NCBI RefSeq assembly: GCF_040802235.1
Contig: NC_133174.1
Location: 106,521,647-106,585,646, forward strand
Length of the DNA: 64,000 nt
Origin: Manis javanica
Taxonomy: Eukaryota > Chordata > Mammalia > Pholidota > Manidae
Reading direction: 5' to 3'
Below the pieces are notes generated by a model. It was not told where the DNA came from. It did no database searches and worked only from the letters and a program-made list of their open reading frames with translations. A program made the translations under genes and the position numbers. Shown piece after piece: positions 11,300-23,595 of this stretch; within the stretch, counting starts at the first letter, position 1; every line of letters starts with the position of its first letter.

Positions 11300-13556
11300 C
11301 AAAGACCCCACCAAAAAAGAAAATTACAGACCAATATCCCTGATGAACGTAGATGCAAAAATACTCAATAAAATATTAGCAAACAGAATTCAACAGTATA
11401 TCAAAAGGATCATACACCATGACCAAGTGGGGTTCATCCCAGGGATGCAAGGATGGTACAACATTCGAAAATCCATCAACATCATCCACCACATCAACAA
11501 AAAGAAAGACAAAAACCACATGATCATCTCCATAGATGCTGAAAAAGCATTTGACAAAATTCAACATCCATTCATGATAAAAACTCTCAGCAAAATGGGT
11601 ATAGAGGGCAAGTACCTCAACATAATAAAGGCCATATATGATAAACCCACAGCCAGCATTATACTGAACAGCGAGAAGCTGAAAGCATTTCCACTGAGAT
11701 CGGGAACCAGACAGGGATGCCCACTCTCCCCACTGTTATTTAACATAGTACTGGAGGTCCTAGCCACGGCAATCAGACAAAACAAAGAAATACAAGGAAT
11801 CCAGATTGGTAAAGAAGAAGTTAAACTGTCACTATTTGCAGATGATATGATACTGTACATAAAAAACCCTAAAGACTCCACTCCAAAACTACTAGAACTG
11901 ATATCGGAATACAGCAAAGTTGCAGGATACAAAATCAACACACAGAAATCTGTAGCTTTCCTATACACTAACAACGAATCAATAGAAAGAGAAATCAGGA
12001 AAACAATTCCATTCACCATTGCATCAAAAAGAATAAAATACCTAGGAATAAACCTAACCAAGGAAGTGAAAGACTTATACTCTGAAAACTACAAGTCACT
12101 CTTAAGAGAAATTAAAGGGGACACTAATAAATGGAAACTCATCCCATGCTCATGGCTAGGAAGAATTAATATCGTCAAAATGGCCATCCTGCCAAAAGCA
12201 ATATACAAATTTGATGCAATCCCTCTCAAATTACCAGCAACATTCTTCAATGAATTGGAACAAATAATTCAAAAATTCATATGGAAACACCAAAGACCCC
12301 GAATAGCCAAAGCAATCCTGAAAAAGAAGAATAAAGTAGGGGGGATCTCACTCCCCAACTTCAAGCTCTACTACAAAGCCATAGTAATCAAGACAATTTG
12401 GTACTGGCACAAGAACAGAGCCACAGACCAGTGGAACAGATTAGAGACCCCAGAAATTAACCCAAACATATATGGTCAATTAATATTTGATAAAGGAGCC
12501 ATGGACATACAATGGCAAAATGACAGTCTCTTCAACAGATGGTGCTGGCAAAACTGGACAGCTACATGTAGGAGAATGAAACTGGACCATTGTCTAACCC
12601 CATATACAAAGGTAAACTCAAAATGGATCAAAGACCTGAATGTAAGTCACGAAACCATTAAACTCTTGGAAAAAAACATAGGCAAAAACCTCTTAGACAT
12701 AAACATGAGTGATCTCTTCTTGAACATATCTCCCCGGGCAAGGAAAACAACAGCAAAAATGAGCAAGTGGGACTACATTAAGCTGAAAAGCTTCTGTACA
12801 GCGAAAGACACCATCAATAGAACAAAAAGGAACCCTACAGTATGGGAGAATATATTTGAAAATGACAGATCTGATAAAGGCTTGACGTCCAGAATATATA
12901 AAGAGCTCACACGCCTCAACAAACAAAAAACAAATAACCCAATTAAAAAATGGGCAGAGGAACTGAACAGACAGTTCTCCAAAAAAGAAATACAGATGGC
13001 CAAGAGACACATGAAAAGATGCTCCACATCGCTAATTATCAGAGAAATGCAAATTAAAACTACAATGAGGTATCACCTCACACCAGTAAGGATAGCTGCC
13101 ATCCAAAAGACAAACAACAACAAATGTTGGCGAGGCTGTGGAGAAAGGGGAACCCTCCTACACTGCTGGTGGGAATGTAAATTAGTTCAACCATTGTGGA
13201 AAGCAGTATGGAGGTGCATCAAAATGCTCAAAACAGACCTACCATTTGACCCAGGAATTCCACTCCTAGGAATTTACCCTAAGAACGCAGCAATCAAGTT
13301 TGAGAAAGACAGATGCACTCCTATGTTTATCGCAGCACTATTTACAATAGCCAAGAATTGGAAGCAACCTAAATGTCCATCTGTAGATGAATGGATAAAG
13401 AAGATGTGGTACATATACACAATGGAATACTACTCAGCCATAAGAAGTGGAAAAATCCAACCATTTGCAGCAACATGGATGGAGCTGGAGAGTATTATGC
13501 TCAGTGAAATAAGCCAAGCGGAGAAAGAGAAATACCAAATGATTTCACTCATCTGA
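11300..13556 (+). CDS. L1 ORF2p, 5'-truncated: reverse transcriptase and C-terminal domain, open frame
   Basis: An uninterrupted frame of about 752 codons runs from the truncation point to the TGA at 13554-13556 (open upstream to 11232 only through flanking DNA). It starts at [12 protein letters not shown], so the endonuclease domain and the first part of the reverse transcriptase are missing. Visible RT landmarks are [16 protein letters not shown] and the catalytic FADD (11835-11846). The C-terminal segment has the cysteine motif [19 protein letters not shown] and the [18 protein letters not shown] block. With no start codon of its own or promoter it should not make functional ORF2p. The open frame indicates a recent insertion. 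Confidence 0.9.
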
Positions 13557-13932
13557 GGAGTATAGGAACAAAGGAAAAACTGAAGGAACAAAACAGCAGC
13601 AGAATTACAGAACCCAAAAATGGACTAACAGGTACCAAAGGGAAAGGAACTGGGGAGGATGGGTGGGCAGGGAGGGATAAGGGGGGGGAAGAAGAAGGGG
13701 GGTATTAAGATTAGCATGCATGGGGCGGAGGGAGAAAGGGGAGGGTGGGCTGCACAACACAGAGAGGACAAGTAGTGACTCTACAACATTTTGCTAAGCT
13801 GATGGACAGTAACCGTAATGTGGTTGTTAGGGGGGACCTGATATAGGGGAGAGCATAGTAAACATAGTATTCTTCAGGTAAGTGTAGATTAAAAATTTAA
13901 AAAAAAAAAAAAAAAGAAAGAAAGAAAGAAAA
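13557..13932 (+). repeat. L1 3'UTR and A-rich tail
   Basis: G-rich purine stretch at about 13655-13745 (typical L1 3'UTR polypurine, with possible G-quadruplex runs at 13681-13688 and 13697-13702), then gatggacagtaaccgtaatg, then a tail of A with AAGAAAG units from 13891. The reverse complement of this 3'UTR recurs at about 26.5, 35.2 and 49.4 kb, so all belong to related L1 subfamilies. Confidence 0.85.
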
Positions 13933-14097
13933 GGGGGATTACTCCTTAACAGGATAAAACTATTGGTAAATCAAAGATCAACGCATGCTTTAAATATCCT
14001 TAATGTTGATCACTTAAAGGGTGTCAGATGATCAGCTATGGAGGTACTCTTTTCTGATAATATTCCTTTCTCTTAATTAAAAAAAAAAAAAAAAAAA
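13933..14097 (+). other. spacer segment ending in a second A-tract inside the composite insertion
   Basis: About 145 bp unlike the L1, followed by 19 A at 14079-14097. It lies inside the outer target-site duplication, so it moved with the L1. No AATAAA stands at the usual distance before this A-tract; ATTAAA overlaps its start. It could mark an earlier 3' transduction or simply be a genomic A-run in the source locus. Confidence 0.6.
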
Positions 14098-15735
14098 GCA
14101 GTTACTGTGTGCTGACCTCCAATGAGTTCTGCACAGTGGTATAGAGGGCATGTCAAAGTGTGGGCAAAGGGTCTGCTTGTTTCTACGCAGAAGATCAAGG
14201 CCTAGCTTGGATACCCAGAAAATGAACTAAGATACGATATGAGGAGGAGCTTCCGGCATCAGCACTCTCTGGAGGACTCGTGCCGGGGGATGATCATCAA
14301 AAAGCCTCCACAGGGATCCGGACGATGCTGCGGTTGTGGCTGCATCCAGCCCACCATCTCCTGGACTTGCCATGAGAAGGAGGAGGGAGATGTCTAGGCT
14401 GGCATGTGCATACAGTGAGACAACGAATTTGACCGGATCTGTCTGTTGGAACTCAACCAGGAGTTGGGAGGGGTGCAAGTTGTAGCACTCCAAAATCTCA
14501 TGACTATAGACTATCTATGGTTAAAAGAACATATGGGATGTGAACAGATCCCAGAAATGGGCTGCTTTAATTTGTCTAATGGTTCAAGTACAGTTGGAAA
14601 ATATCCATCATATCATAGATAAATTTTCACAAATGCCTAGGGTGCCTAAATGGTTTTCTTGGCTTCACTGGAGATGGCTGGTAATTATAGATTTGCTTTG
14701 TTTATGTCACCGTATTCCTATTATGTCAATATGTGTGTGCAAATTAGTTAGTAGTTTAAAACCTATACATACTTAAGGTACTATACAAGAAGATATGTCA
14801 AAGAAATAATCAATCCTCCCAAGTTTCCTTCATATGCTACATCTATAGCTTTTCTTCTTCCTTCCTAATTACAAACTTTAAATAGAATTCGTGCCTCATA
14901 TCGAATTTACCGAGTATCATAATTCCTCCAGGTGGTAAAGATACCTCGAGACAAGTGCTGGGCATAGAAGCCACAGGGCATAAATCTGCAAAGAAGTAAA
15001 AAGCTAACCTTTGCAAACAATATGGCTTCTCTCTCACTTACCAACTTTACATTTCCCTGTATGGCCCCGGAAGATGACTGGTTAGCCAGAGACGGGTAAG
15101 ATTCCTCAAGGGAGGAACAACCTAAGACAGGCACAGTCGCAGGGGGGCCATCAGGTGAGAATTTGGGGATCAACAGAGGTGAGGCTCAGAACCTCACCCC
15201 CCCTGTTTTGAGAGAAATCTTCTGCATCCGTGGATGTTTTGCTGCCCTTGTCTAGCCTGGATTAATACTTAGTCCATAGGCACACACCTGATCATCTGAT
15301 CATCTACATTTGCCTTCTTACAGCACTAAACTATGTTTTCTACCTTTATCTTGCATCTACCTACCACTTCAGCATTTTATTAAAAATAAAAATAATAATA
15401 ATAATAGGAGAAATGTGGGATCAACATATAAATCAAGTACAAAAATCAAATGAATATTCATATTTGACCTGATGGTTTATAGGTCATATTGCATGATCAA
15501 AACCGAAAGTTTCTGTGATGACTGCCCTTGTACTGTTCACCATGTAAGAATTTATTCACTCTGTAAGAATTCGTTCACCATGTAAGAACTTGTTCGTTAT
15601 GCTTCAGAAGATTGGAGACTGACGAGAATTAGGCTTGAGATGGATTAATGATTGTACATTGAGCATTGACCCCCCTATACTGAATTTTATTGTTGTTAAC
15701 AACCATTTGATCAATAAATATGAGAGATGCCCTCT

Positions 15736-15736
<1 letters not shown>
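14098..15736 (+). mobile_element. endogenous retrovirus fragment: env TM remnant plus 3' LTR (U3-R)
   Basis: About 14440-14618 in one frame resembles a retroviral TM ectodomain, with heptad leucines followed by a cysteine pair and a CFNLS motif. It is interrupted by stops. A tryptophan-rich hydrophobic stretch in another frame (about 14640-14735) resembles the membrane anchor. A purine tract at 15406-15413 then precedes a TGTGGG start at 15414, where U3 probably begins. AATAAA lies at 15713-15718 and the fragment ends in poly(A) at 15737, so U5 is missing. This is the 3' end of a polyadenylated ERV transcript. The env remnant is dead (several stops and frameshifts). The betaretrovirus-like assignment is tentative. 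Confidence 0.72.
15713..15718 (+). terminator. ERV LTR poly(A) signal that ends the composite transcript
   Basis: AATAAA 18 bases before the start of the terminal A-tract at 15737, normal spacing for cleavage and polyadenylation. Confidence 0.75.
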
Positions 15737-15761
<25 letters not shown>

Positions 15762-15768
<7 letters not shown>

Positions 15769-15779
15769 ATTGCCATTTC
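15762..15779 (+). repeat. target-site duplication, right copy
   Basis: Identical to 11282-11299; it follows the poly(A) tract directly, and the first A residues are shared with the tail. Confidence 0.88.
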
Positions 15780-16949
15780 AAAGAAAGGGAAAATACAGGA
15801 ACCAACAAAAGGGACAAAATAGAACAGCAAGGCTGTCTCAGCAGCTCATTCTTGCCAAAACCACTTCTCAATATATTTTATTCTCGAACAGAGTTAAGTG
15901 ACTTCACCTTAATTCCACATCAATACCAAAGCTGATCTAAGAAGTTAGGAAATCTGGACCCTCCAATGCAGAACCAAATATATACCTGGCTCAATTATTT
16001 AGGAGCCTTAACTGTAATTACACTAGTATTTTGTTTTATTGAACTTATCTAAAGAAACCAGATTAATATGCAACATTTCCCTACTCCCGCCCCCCACCCA
16101 ATCATTTTGGGACAAGGAAAAAATATAGAGATAAAAATGAGTTTTCACACCCCTTAATCCACAGTCACTTCAGAGAATTAAAAGCTGGCTCTTCTCATTC
16201 ACTAATTGAACCATAGCTTCTCAAGGTTGCCATGAGCCTTGTAGGAAAAAAAATTAATCCTGTGAAATCTATAAAAGTTTTAGCTTAGTTACCTTTGTCA
16301 TTGTTAAAACATTAAGTGCCAAAATAAAACGCACACCTCATTTACCTCACTACCAACATTAGGAAAGGCCATACACTGTAGGAAGAAAGAGTTACTAGAA
16401 AGCAAATACCACACACTGTGTTAATCATTATAGGCGAATAAAAGTTAACAGAGATCCAAGTGTAAAAGTTAATCCCTTTATATTTTTAAGATACAAATTT
16501 AATAATGGACAGTTTCTTCACATAAAATACTTATAGAAAGAAAAAAGTAAAATATAAATGGGGACATTACTGTTTATTGTGGGCCAATTACATGTCCAGT
16601 GTGCTGCTAAATAAACCACCTAATTGTCCTAAGTGTCATTTCATTGAAGATATTTATCAATATTAATATTCATCTTTGTATAGTAATACTGTGAATATTA
16701 ACACTAGATTTATCTGAGATACAAAACAAAAACCATGCAAAAGTCAACAGACTGAGATTTGGTTGAAGCCAGCATGTTGGTCCAGAGGAGAACATGATGG
16801 GTGACTGATCAACTGTTCCGATTTGCTAAGTCATTATGTTCATCCACATGTGCTCTGGTGTTGAAATATTTTGTGCAAACACCACTTTCCCTCTCCAAAG
16901 ACCCAAAGTGTCCCTGCTAGGCTGCTGCCCAGAAATAAGCATACTATCA
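15780..16949. other. intergenic DNA downstream of NKRF
   Basis: AT-rich sequence without recognisable genes or clear repeats, between the composite insertion and the NKRF poly(A) site. Confidence 0.45.
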
Positions 16950-16954
16950 TTTTG

Positions 16955-17966
16955 ATCAACTCGGCTCCTTTTTATTCAGGAAGCATACACTAAATTTTTT
17001 TATACATTTTTTTACATTCCAGAAATAAGTGAAAATAGCAGTTTTAAATATGTTACAAAGTTGGCTTTGGGGGCTTAATAGCTTTCTGAGAGAGGGACCA
17101 GCCAACTGACCATCTCATCAAAGCACCAATGGGTCTTCAGTCTTTTACCAAGTTTTACCACAGCTGTGGCCACCTTGGATGTTCTGTACATCCAGACCGT
17201 GTGAAAGCTATAACGGAGAGTTGCTGTGAGTCTCTCTGCAAGGCACCAAGAACAAATAGTTCCACCTTCCTTTCTTTAGATTGCATCAAAGCTTTTGAAA
17301 CTTTTCAACTGCTCTCTCAAGTAGTGCTCTCTTGGCATGAAGACTAGAATTTGTTAAAATTCATATGTCACAAGATACAGTAAACCACTTCCAATATTCT
17401 GGAAACCACATGGCAGAAGTTATAAATAAATGAACACTAAAATTACTTTAAGAAAGTTTTACATCATTTAGTTGGTAAGACATTTACACATACAGCACAA
17501 TTTACTGTTAAACATTCTATAACTGGCTTCACACAAAGATGAAGATAGATAATACAAAATGATCTGACATGTTCAGTAGGTCTAGAATTAAGCCTGTAGT
17601 TTCATTGTAGTCAATATCAACTTTACATATTGTTGCAGACCGCTGTGCTATGCCCTTTACAGTGGGAATTTCTTTCCTGGGGTGAAATTCCACTTAGATA
17701 TTTGTTCTTTCTTTGTACAAACTACTCAAACCTGAGGGACACAGCAATATCAAAGACACAAACAGTAACTGCACAGTATCATCTGCTGGATTAAGCTAAT
17801 ACAAGTGGACAGAAATCTTCAGATTCCAGTATCTCATAAAGCACTATATGAAATGAACAAGGTGAAACATCTTAAGAATGAATATACTCTGCAACCAGAA
17901 CATGGAGCATTTCTGTAATTCACAAATCTGCCTCAACAGGCATTTACAAAATACGTTGGGAAGATC
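16955..17966 (-). other. NKRF: NKRF 3'UTR with poly(A) signal
   Basis: On the minus strand the region after the TAA at 17969-17967 is AT-rich and reaches AATAAA at 16976-16971. A 3'UTR near 1 kb fits the known transcript. UBE2A and NKRF are convergent, with their 3' ends about 7 kb apart here, of which 4.5 kb is the L1-ERV insertion. Confidence 0.7.
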
Positions 17967-20900
17967 TCAATTTGCTTGAGGCATCACAAGTTCATAATGC
18001 CCCACTTGGCCTTCTTGTTTGAGTTGATCTAGTAGGTCTTCCTTCCGTCTTTTTCTGCCTACCACCAGGTACCTGTCATGACCTACCCCATGCGACTTAC
18101 TCTTAAGACCATACTTCTGAGCAATCTGATGTATTTGTTTCCGTTCATCATTAGTCAGCTCTGTAGAGAAAGTTAAGTCTGTGTGGCTTTCAGAGCGGGC
18201 GTAGTTTCTGATGATCTGTTCAATATCTCTCTTGGCAATTTTATTTACCCTCTCTACATCAAGACCGAGGCCTTCCCGCTTATGCTGCTCTTTGACAGAG
18301 ATTGGCTCCCGAATGCCCTCACCAGATTTCCCTAAACCACCACCTGTCCAGCCCATCTTTCTTAGCAGCTGATTTCCGATGTTATCTTCTTTGATTTGTT
18401 GTTTGTAAGCCTCCTCTGCTGAGCGGCCCTGAATTTCATTTCTTGAAATCACATCTTCAATAGCTCCTTTCTTCAAGTTGTTAATGACAGTTGGCTGGGT
18501 CTTTTTGAGGGTTTTCACAGCTTCCCCAGCAGCTTCATACTTGACAGTTTTCTTCACCCCGACTGCTTCTGCAATTACTTCACTCTCGAGAATCACCTTG
18601 CATTTCCATCGGAGACCTGTCATTCTTTCATAGACATATTCAACTGTCATTCGGTTAAACTGAGCCGTGTCATTCAGTGTGCACACAGGATTCGAAGAAT
18701 TCTCATAAACTACCAGATCCTTTATATCTTTCTTCTTTCCCGATCCCCTGGGTGAAGAGCCTGTTTGGCACTGTGAACTTTTGACAGATGGGTAAGTGGG
18801 CTGTGTTTTCTGAAGAATTTTCAAAGCCTCATCAGCAGCTGCATGCTTACTTGTTTTTTTGGTTCCGTAACCTTCAGCTAAGCAGTGATCTTGCAAAAAC
18901 ACTCGACAACGCCATGTGCGGTTTGGCATCATCTCATATTTGTACTCAACTGACATTTTGTTGTATGAGGCAGAATTGTTAAGGATCCCAATCGCATCAT
19001 TTGCATTTTCTGTAAGGACAAAATTGGTCCAATGTTTGGCGGAAGCATTAAAAATCGGCTGTCCAGAAGCATCTTTAGCCAGCACCACCAGCTCTTCTGG
19101 TGGTTTCAGAGCTGGAGGAAATTCGTATGAAGGCAGGCCAATTTGACACACCACAAGGTCCTCTCCAATTGTATGCTTGAATTTCCGTCGGACAACCCTA
19201 ACTTCAATACGTTTCTGCAAGAGCTTCACAGCTAGCTCAGTAGCTCGATCCCTGGACCCGTTCTTGCTGCCAGCATAACCTGTAGTTAAGTAGATATTTT
19301 GGCATCTAACTTCACAAGCATAACCATCTGTTAGAAGTTTTTTATTTTTGGGGATGTCAGCAGGAGGGATTTCTTTCAAAGGAGCATATATATACTCAGG
19401 ATTTGTCTTACATGCCTGAATACAGCGAGTTAACATATATGTATAATTAATTTTATCAGATCCAGAAGTCATCTCTGGATTAGAAACGTTCTTCCAGATA
19501 GTTGCGGTTAATTTTTCAATAAAATACTGCTTCTCGGCTACCACTGACTCAGGAAATGTCTGTGATGGTGAAGGCTCAGGAGCTGACTGAGAGTTTGCCT
19601 GCTGTGATGTGCTGCTTGGGGCAGGATTCCCATTGTCAAAATACATGTTGGCTGTTACAGGCTCGTCTTTTGTGAAAATGAATCCTGATGAATCACAATA
19701 CTGAGAATTCCCATCTTGTACACTGAAAGAGTCTTGAGTATAATCCTGGTAGATGTCTCTTTGCATGCTGGTAAAATGTGTTTGTTCAGTTACCTCTTTT
19801 GTTTGAGGGCCATAAGGATCTTCCTGTCTTTCATCTTTTGAACTACTAGCTACAAAATGTACAGGCTCAAAATGAGGTCTCGCATGGAATTTGGAACCAG
19901 CTTGCTTTTTAGGAGGATTTTGACCTATAGAATGAGTGAAATTTACAATTCATTAAAAAGGGAATATTTCAAAAGAACCAAGCAGGAAATTAGTACCAAC
20001 CATATTATTTGCAAGCTGTATGGTTGGTACAAGTTAACTTCCTATCACAAAAACTTCAGGTCATTTAGGTGAAAGGACTCAAATATCTGTGGAAGACTAC
20101 AGCATAAGGAGGGATGCTTCCTGTCCTTCCACGTATAAGGGAAGAGACTTGATAGAAAATATGCCATTGACTGAAGTATGCAGGTCACCACCACGCAGAC
20201 TGGCAGATGCTTTTGTATCTAACAAATTAAAGCAAAGGTGAAGTGTACCAAGTAAGAGGTCGTTCCAGTACAATCTTATACCACCTGTGCTGAAAAGCTC
20301 CCCTCTGAAGGATTGCAAATAGAACAGATGGCTCTAATGCAACAGAGATGATGACCAGAGGCATTTACAAAGCCTCTCTTTTGTATCAGAGGCGACTTAC
20401 TCTGTGATGGTACTTTACAGAGTTGTGACTAACAATCAAATAAAAGTAGTTATCAAAAAATCCCAGAGGTTTTCAACTTCCAATTTAAAGCTATGGAAGT
20501 ACTCTCTGTTGAGGCTACACCAGACACTAGAGCTTTCTACCCTACAACACTGTTCAGTACAAAGCTGGTTCCATCTTGAACCCAACCGAGAGGATTTAGT
20601 TACATAGATGCTCAAATGATTAGATTATAATTTTATTTAGAGGAAGGTCCCATGGCATGGATTTCAAGGATAGCATTATAGTATGACTTCAGTATTCTTA
20701 GTTTTCAGTTCTTTTTAGCATCCGCAAATGGAAAAGAAAACTGACATGACTAAAAGTCGAAACTTTTTTTACATTTGTGTTAAGATCCAATGTTATGTAA
20801 AATTCTATACCACATGCATATCATTAAAAGAAAGCATGTTCTTTCTTCAAATCCCACCTTCCAGACACAAGTATACTCACCATCACATGTTGAGAGGTGA

Positions 20901-20995
20901 CGTTTTTGACCTTTGGAAGGTTTGGACAGCATCAGATCATATGAAGGCATCTCCCCAATATCAATACCTTCGGCCATTTGGAGAATTTTTTCCAT
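17967..20995 (-). CDS. NKRF: NF-kappa-B-repressing factor, canonical 690-residue frame (exons 2 and 3)
   Basis: Two coding segments, 20995-20881 and 19924-17967, join across a GT-AG intron (donor gtgagt at 20880; acceptor ttctatag ending at 19925) to give 690 residues plus TAA, the length of the human protein. NKRF was named as a repressor of NF-kB targets such as IFN-beta. It is now known mainly as a nucleolar pre-rRNA processing factor that binds XRN2 and activates the helicase DHX15. Two dsRNA-binding-like domains lie at about residues 345-410 and 442-515. A G-patch (KMGWTGGGLGKSGEG) lies at about 551-596 and an R3H domain at about 600-664. Exon 3 is one large uninterrupted exon. The ATG at 20995 has a poor Kozak context (T at -3), and the frame is open upstream into exon 1. 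Confidence 0.95.
19925..20880 (-). other. NKRF: NKRF intron 2
   Basis: GT-AG intron between the first 39 codons of the canonical frame and the large last exon. No repeat recognised. Confidence 0.75.
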
Positions 20996-21599
20996 CAAGC
21001 GTGGACTGTACCTATTTAAATTAATATAATCTACAGTTAAAACAGGTAAGAATGCAGTTTTTTTAAAGAAGCAACTAAATGAGTCAATCTTATAATTGCT
21101 CCCATAGACTATCAACAGAATATCTTGGCTATAAAACTGAAGACTATGCCCTAAAATATTTATTTATCAAATGAGCGATGTATGTTACTGTCATTAGAAA
21201 GTATATAAACATAAAATCAAGAAATTTAAGTGCAGACCTTATCTTTAATTTGAATCAAAAGTATTTGTATAAATGCATGATTTTTTTTCTCTATCATGTA
21301 TGTATATTATATGTAAATAGTTACATTTATATATTTAGAGAAGAGTGTTCAGAGCTGCTGCATTGTTAACATCCTGATTGTGGTATCTATCATGTCCCAT
21401 GAAAAAGGAATCAAGGTCCTTAGAGAAAGGGCTGATTCCAAGGCTATGCAGGAAATGTGTAAGATGAACCTGGGAGATATTCTTGTGCCTGGAAACAAGG
21501 AAGCTGCCAAAGACCTCAGCAGTTGTGCCAAACAGACTCAAAAGCCAATCTGAACAGACTCCTACTGGCAAAGTGAGCCAACCTGAGCATCAGTAAGAA

Positions 21600-23340
21600 T
21601 AGTAACCACAGTGGATTGAGACACATCAGATACGTTAAAAATCCATTCATAATGACACTTACAAACTCATTATTGGTCACTTTTGGAGAATGGCAGGGAA
21701 TCAAGTCATTTTTCCAAAAACACGTAATAAAAGCAAGCATTGATCCAGAATTTCCTTGTACAAACTGCACCTCAGAGCAACTGGACGGGTAAGGAAACAT
21801 CTCTTTTACAGAAGCATTCCAGCTAATGAATGAAGAAATGATAGTCAACTACCATTTTGCAACCCCAAACGAAATAATAAGTGATAATCAATGGCTGCTA
21901 AGCATATGAGCTGAAAAGCTGATGGGGAAGAACCCAAAAATAGATGTGCACACACATGCACAACTGGGCTTTGACAAAGCTGCAAAAGGAATCCAATGAA
22001 GCACAGCCTTTTCAACAAGTGATGCTGCAGCAAGTGGACATCCACGGGCAAAAACCATCCAAGCAAACAAAACCTCAACCTAAACCTCAGTCCACACACA
22101 CAAATCAAATGTATCACAGACCTAAATATAAAATGTAAAGCTATAGAACTTTTGTAAGAAACACAGGAGAAAATCTTCAGAATCTGGACCTAGGCAACCA
22201 TTCTTATGCTTGACACTGACAGCACGATCCATAAAAGGAAAAACTGATAAAATTAAAAACTTTTGCCCTTCATAAGACCCCATGAGGTGAAAGCTGAACC
22301 ACTGTATTGTGTATTTGAAACCATCATAAGATTGTGTATCAATGATACTTTAATATAGAAAAAAAGACCCCAGGAAGAGGATGAAAAAATGAACTACAAA
22401 CTAGAAATGTTTGCAAACCACACACTTGACCAGAAACTAGTATCTAGTATAAAGACCTCTCAAAACACAACAGTAAAAAGAAAAAATCATATTAAAAAAT
22501 GAACAGAAGACATGAACAGAACATTTGACCAAAGAGGATATACAGACTGCAAAGAAGCATATGAAAAGATCTTCAGCATCACTAGCCACCAGAGAAATAC
22601 AATTTAAAACTAACAAGCTATCACAACCCACCTCAGAATGGCTTAAGTGAAAAGGGGTCAGACCACCCAATACTGGCAAGGATGCAGAGAAACTGGATCA
22701 CTCGGGCATGGTTGGTGGGAATGTAAGAGAGTGTGGCTGCTCTGGAAAACAACTTGCAAGTTTCTTACAAAATTAAACACATAATTACCACACAACCTAA
22801 CAATCACATTTTGGGCCATTTATTTCAGATAAATGAAAACTTATGCCCACACAAAAGCCTGTCCATGAATGCCTGTGGGAGCTTTACTGGTAACAGCCAA
22901 GAACTGCAATCAGCCCAGATGTCCTTTGACAGGTGAATGATTAAACTTTGGTCCGTACACACCATGGAACACTACTCAGTCAAAAAAGGAATAAATTATT
23001 GATGCCTTCAATACTGTGTAGTATGTTGGGGGGGAAATGGGATCCTTGGAGTATTGGAACTGTTCAACATCTGGACCGGGGTAGTGGACACACAGACCTA
23101 TGTGAGTGATATATTGTATAGAACTGAATACACACACACAAATACTAGTAAAACTGGGGGACACTGAATAAAATTAGTGGGTTGTAGCAAAGTCACTATC
23201 TTGGCTGTGATATTACTCCATAATTTTGCAAAATGCTATCACTGGGGGAACTGGGTAAATAATACAGGGCATATCTTTTTGTATTATTTCCCACAACTGC
23301 ACATGAATCTACAATTATCTCAATAAAAAATTCAAGTTGA
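21600..23340 (+). repeat. old L1 (L1M-type) fragments
   Basis: About 22370-23000 reads like a degenerate L1 ORF2 C-terminal region in sense orientation (for example gaacagaagacatgaacaga, atgaaaagatcttcagcatc, actactcagtcaaaaaagga). It ends near 23330 with an A-rich ataaaaaattc. The part before about 22100 is less certain. Many stops show that it is far older than the 11.3 kb copy. Confidence 0.6.
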
Positions 23341-23595
23341 AAAAGCTGATGAGGAACTTTATAATCTTAATATCATTAAAGACACACAACCAGATAGATG
23401 TGTGTACCCTTATGTGATACAAGACATACAAAGCACTATCTACAAAGCGTTCCTGCCCTCCAAATAACTGAACCTACACCTAATCAAGCCTTTAACTCCC
23501 CAAAATATGTTAAACACCACCATAAGAATATAGCCAGCAAAATCCAGAATGAAGGAAACACTATGTGACAACCCAATTTCTTCATCAAATAAATA

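Larger units (their letters stand above)
11282..15779 (+). mobile_element. composite L1-ERV retroinsertion with 18 bp target-site duplication
   Basis: The direct repeat aaaaatgattgccatttc occurs at 11282-11299 and 15762-15779 and nowhere between. It bounds one insertion. The target reads ggtt/aaaaatg, the TT/AAAA cut site of the L1 endonuclease. From left to right: 5'-truncated L1 ORF2 (11300-13556), L1 3'UTR (13557-13890), an A-rich tail with AAGAAAG units (13891-13932), a 145 bp segment (13933-14078), an A-tract (14079-14097), an ERV env/LTR fragment (14098-15736) and the terminal poly(A) (15737-15766). The parts were therefore inserted together as one RNA-derived unit by L1 machinery. Read-through 3' transduction or template switching could explain it. 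Confidence 0.88.

Noticed and set aside
11376-13027. Antisense open frames of 84-166 residues within the L1
   Set aside because: They lie opposite the intact ORF2 frame, have no family resemblance and are codon-bias shadows.
15629-15871. A minus-strand frame with a long F run
   Set aside because: The F run is the poly(A) tail of the composite insertion read in antisense.
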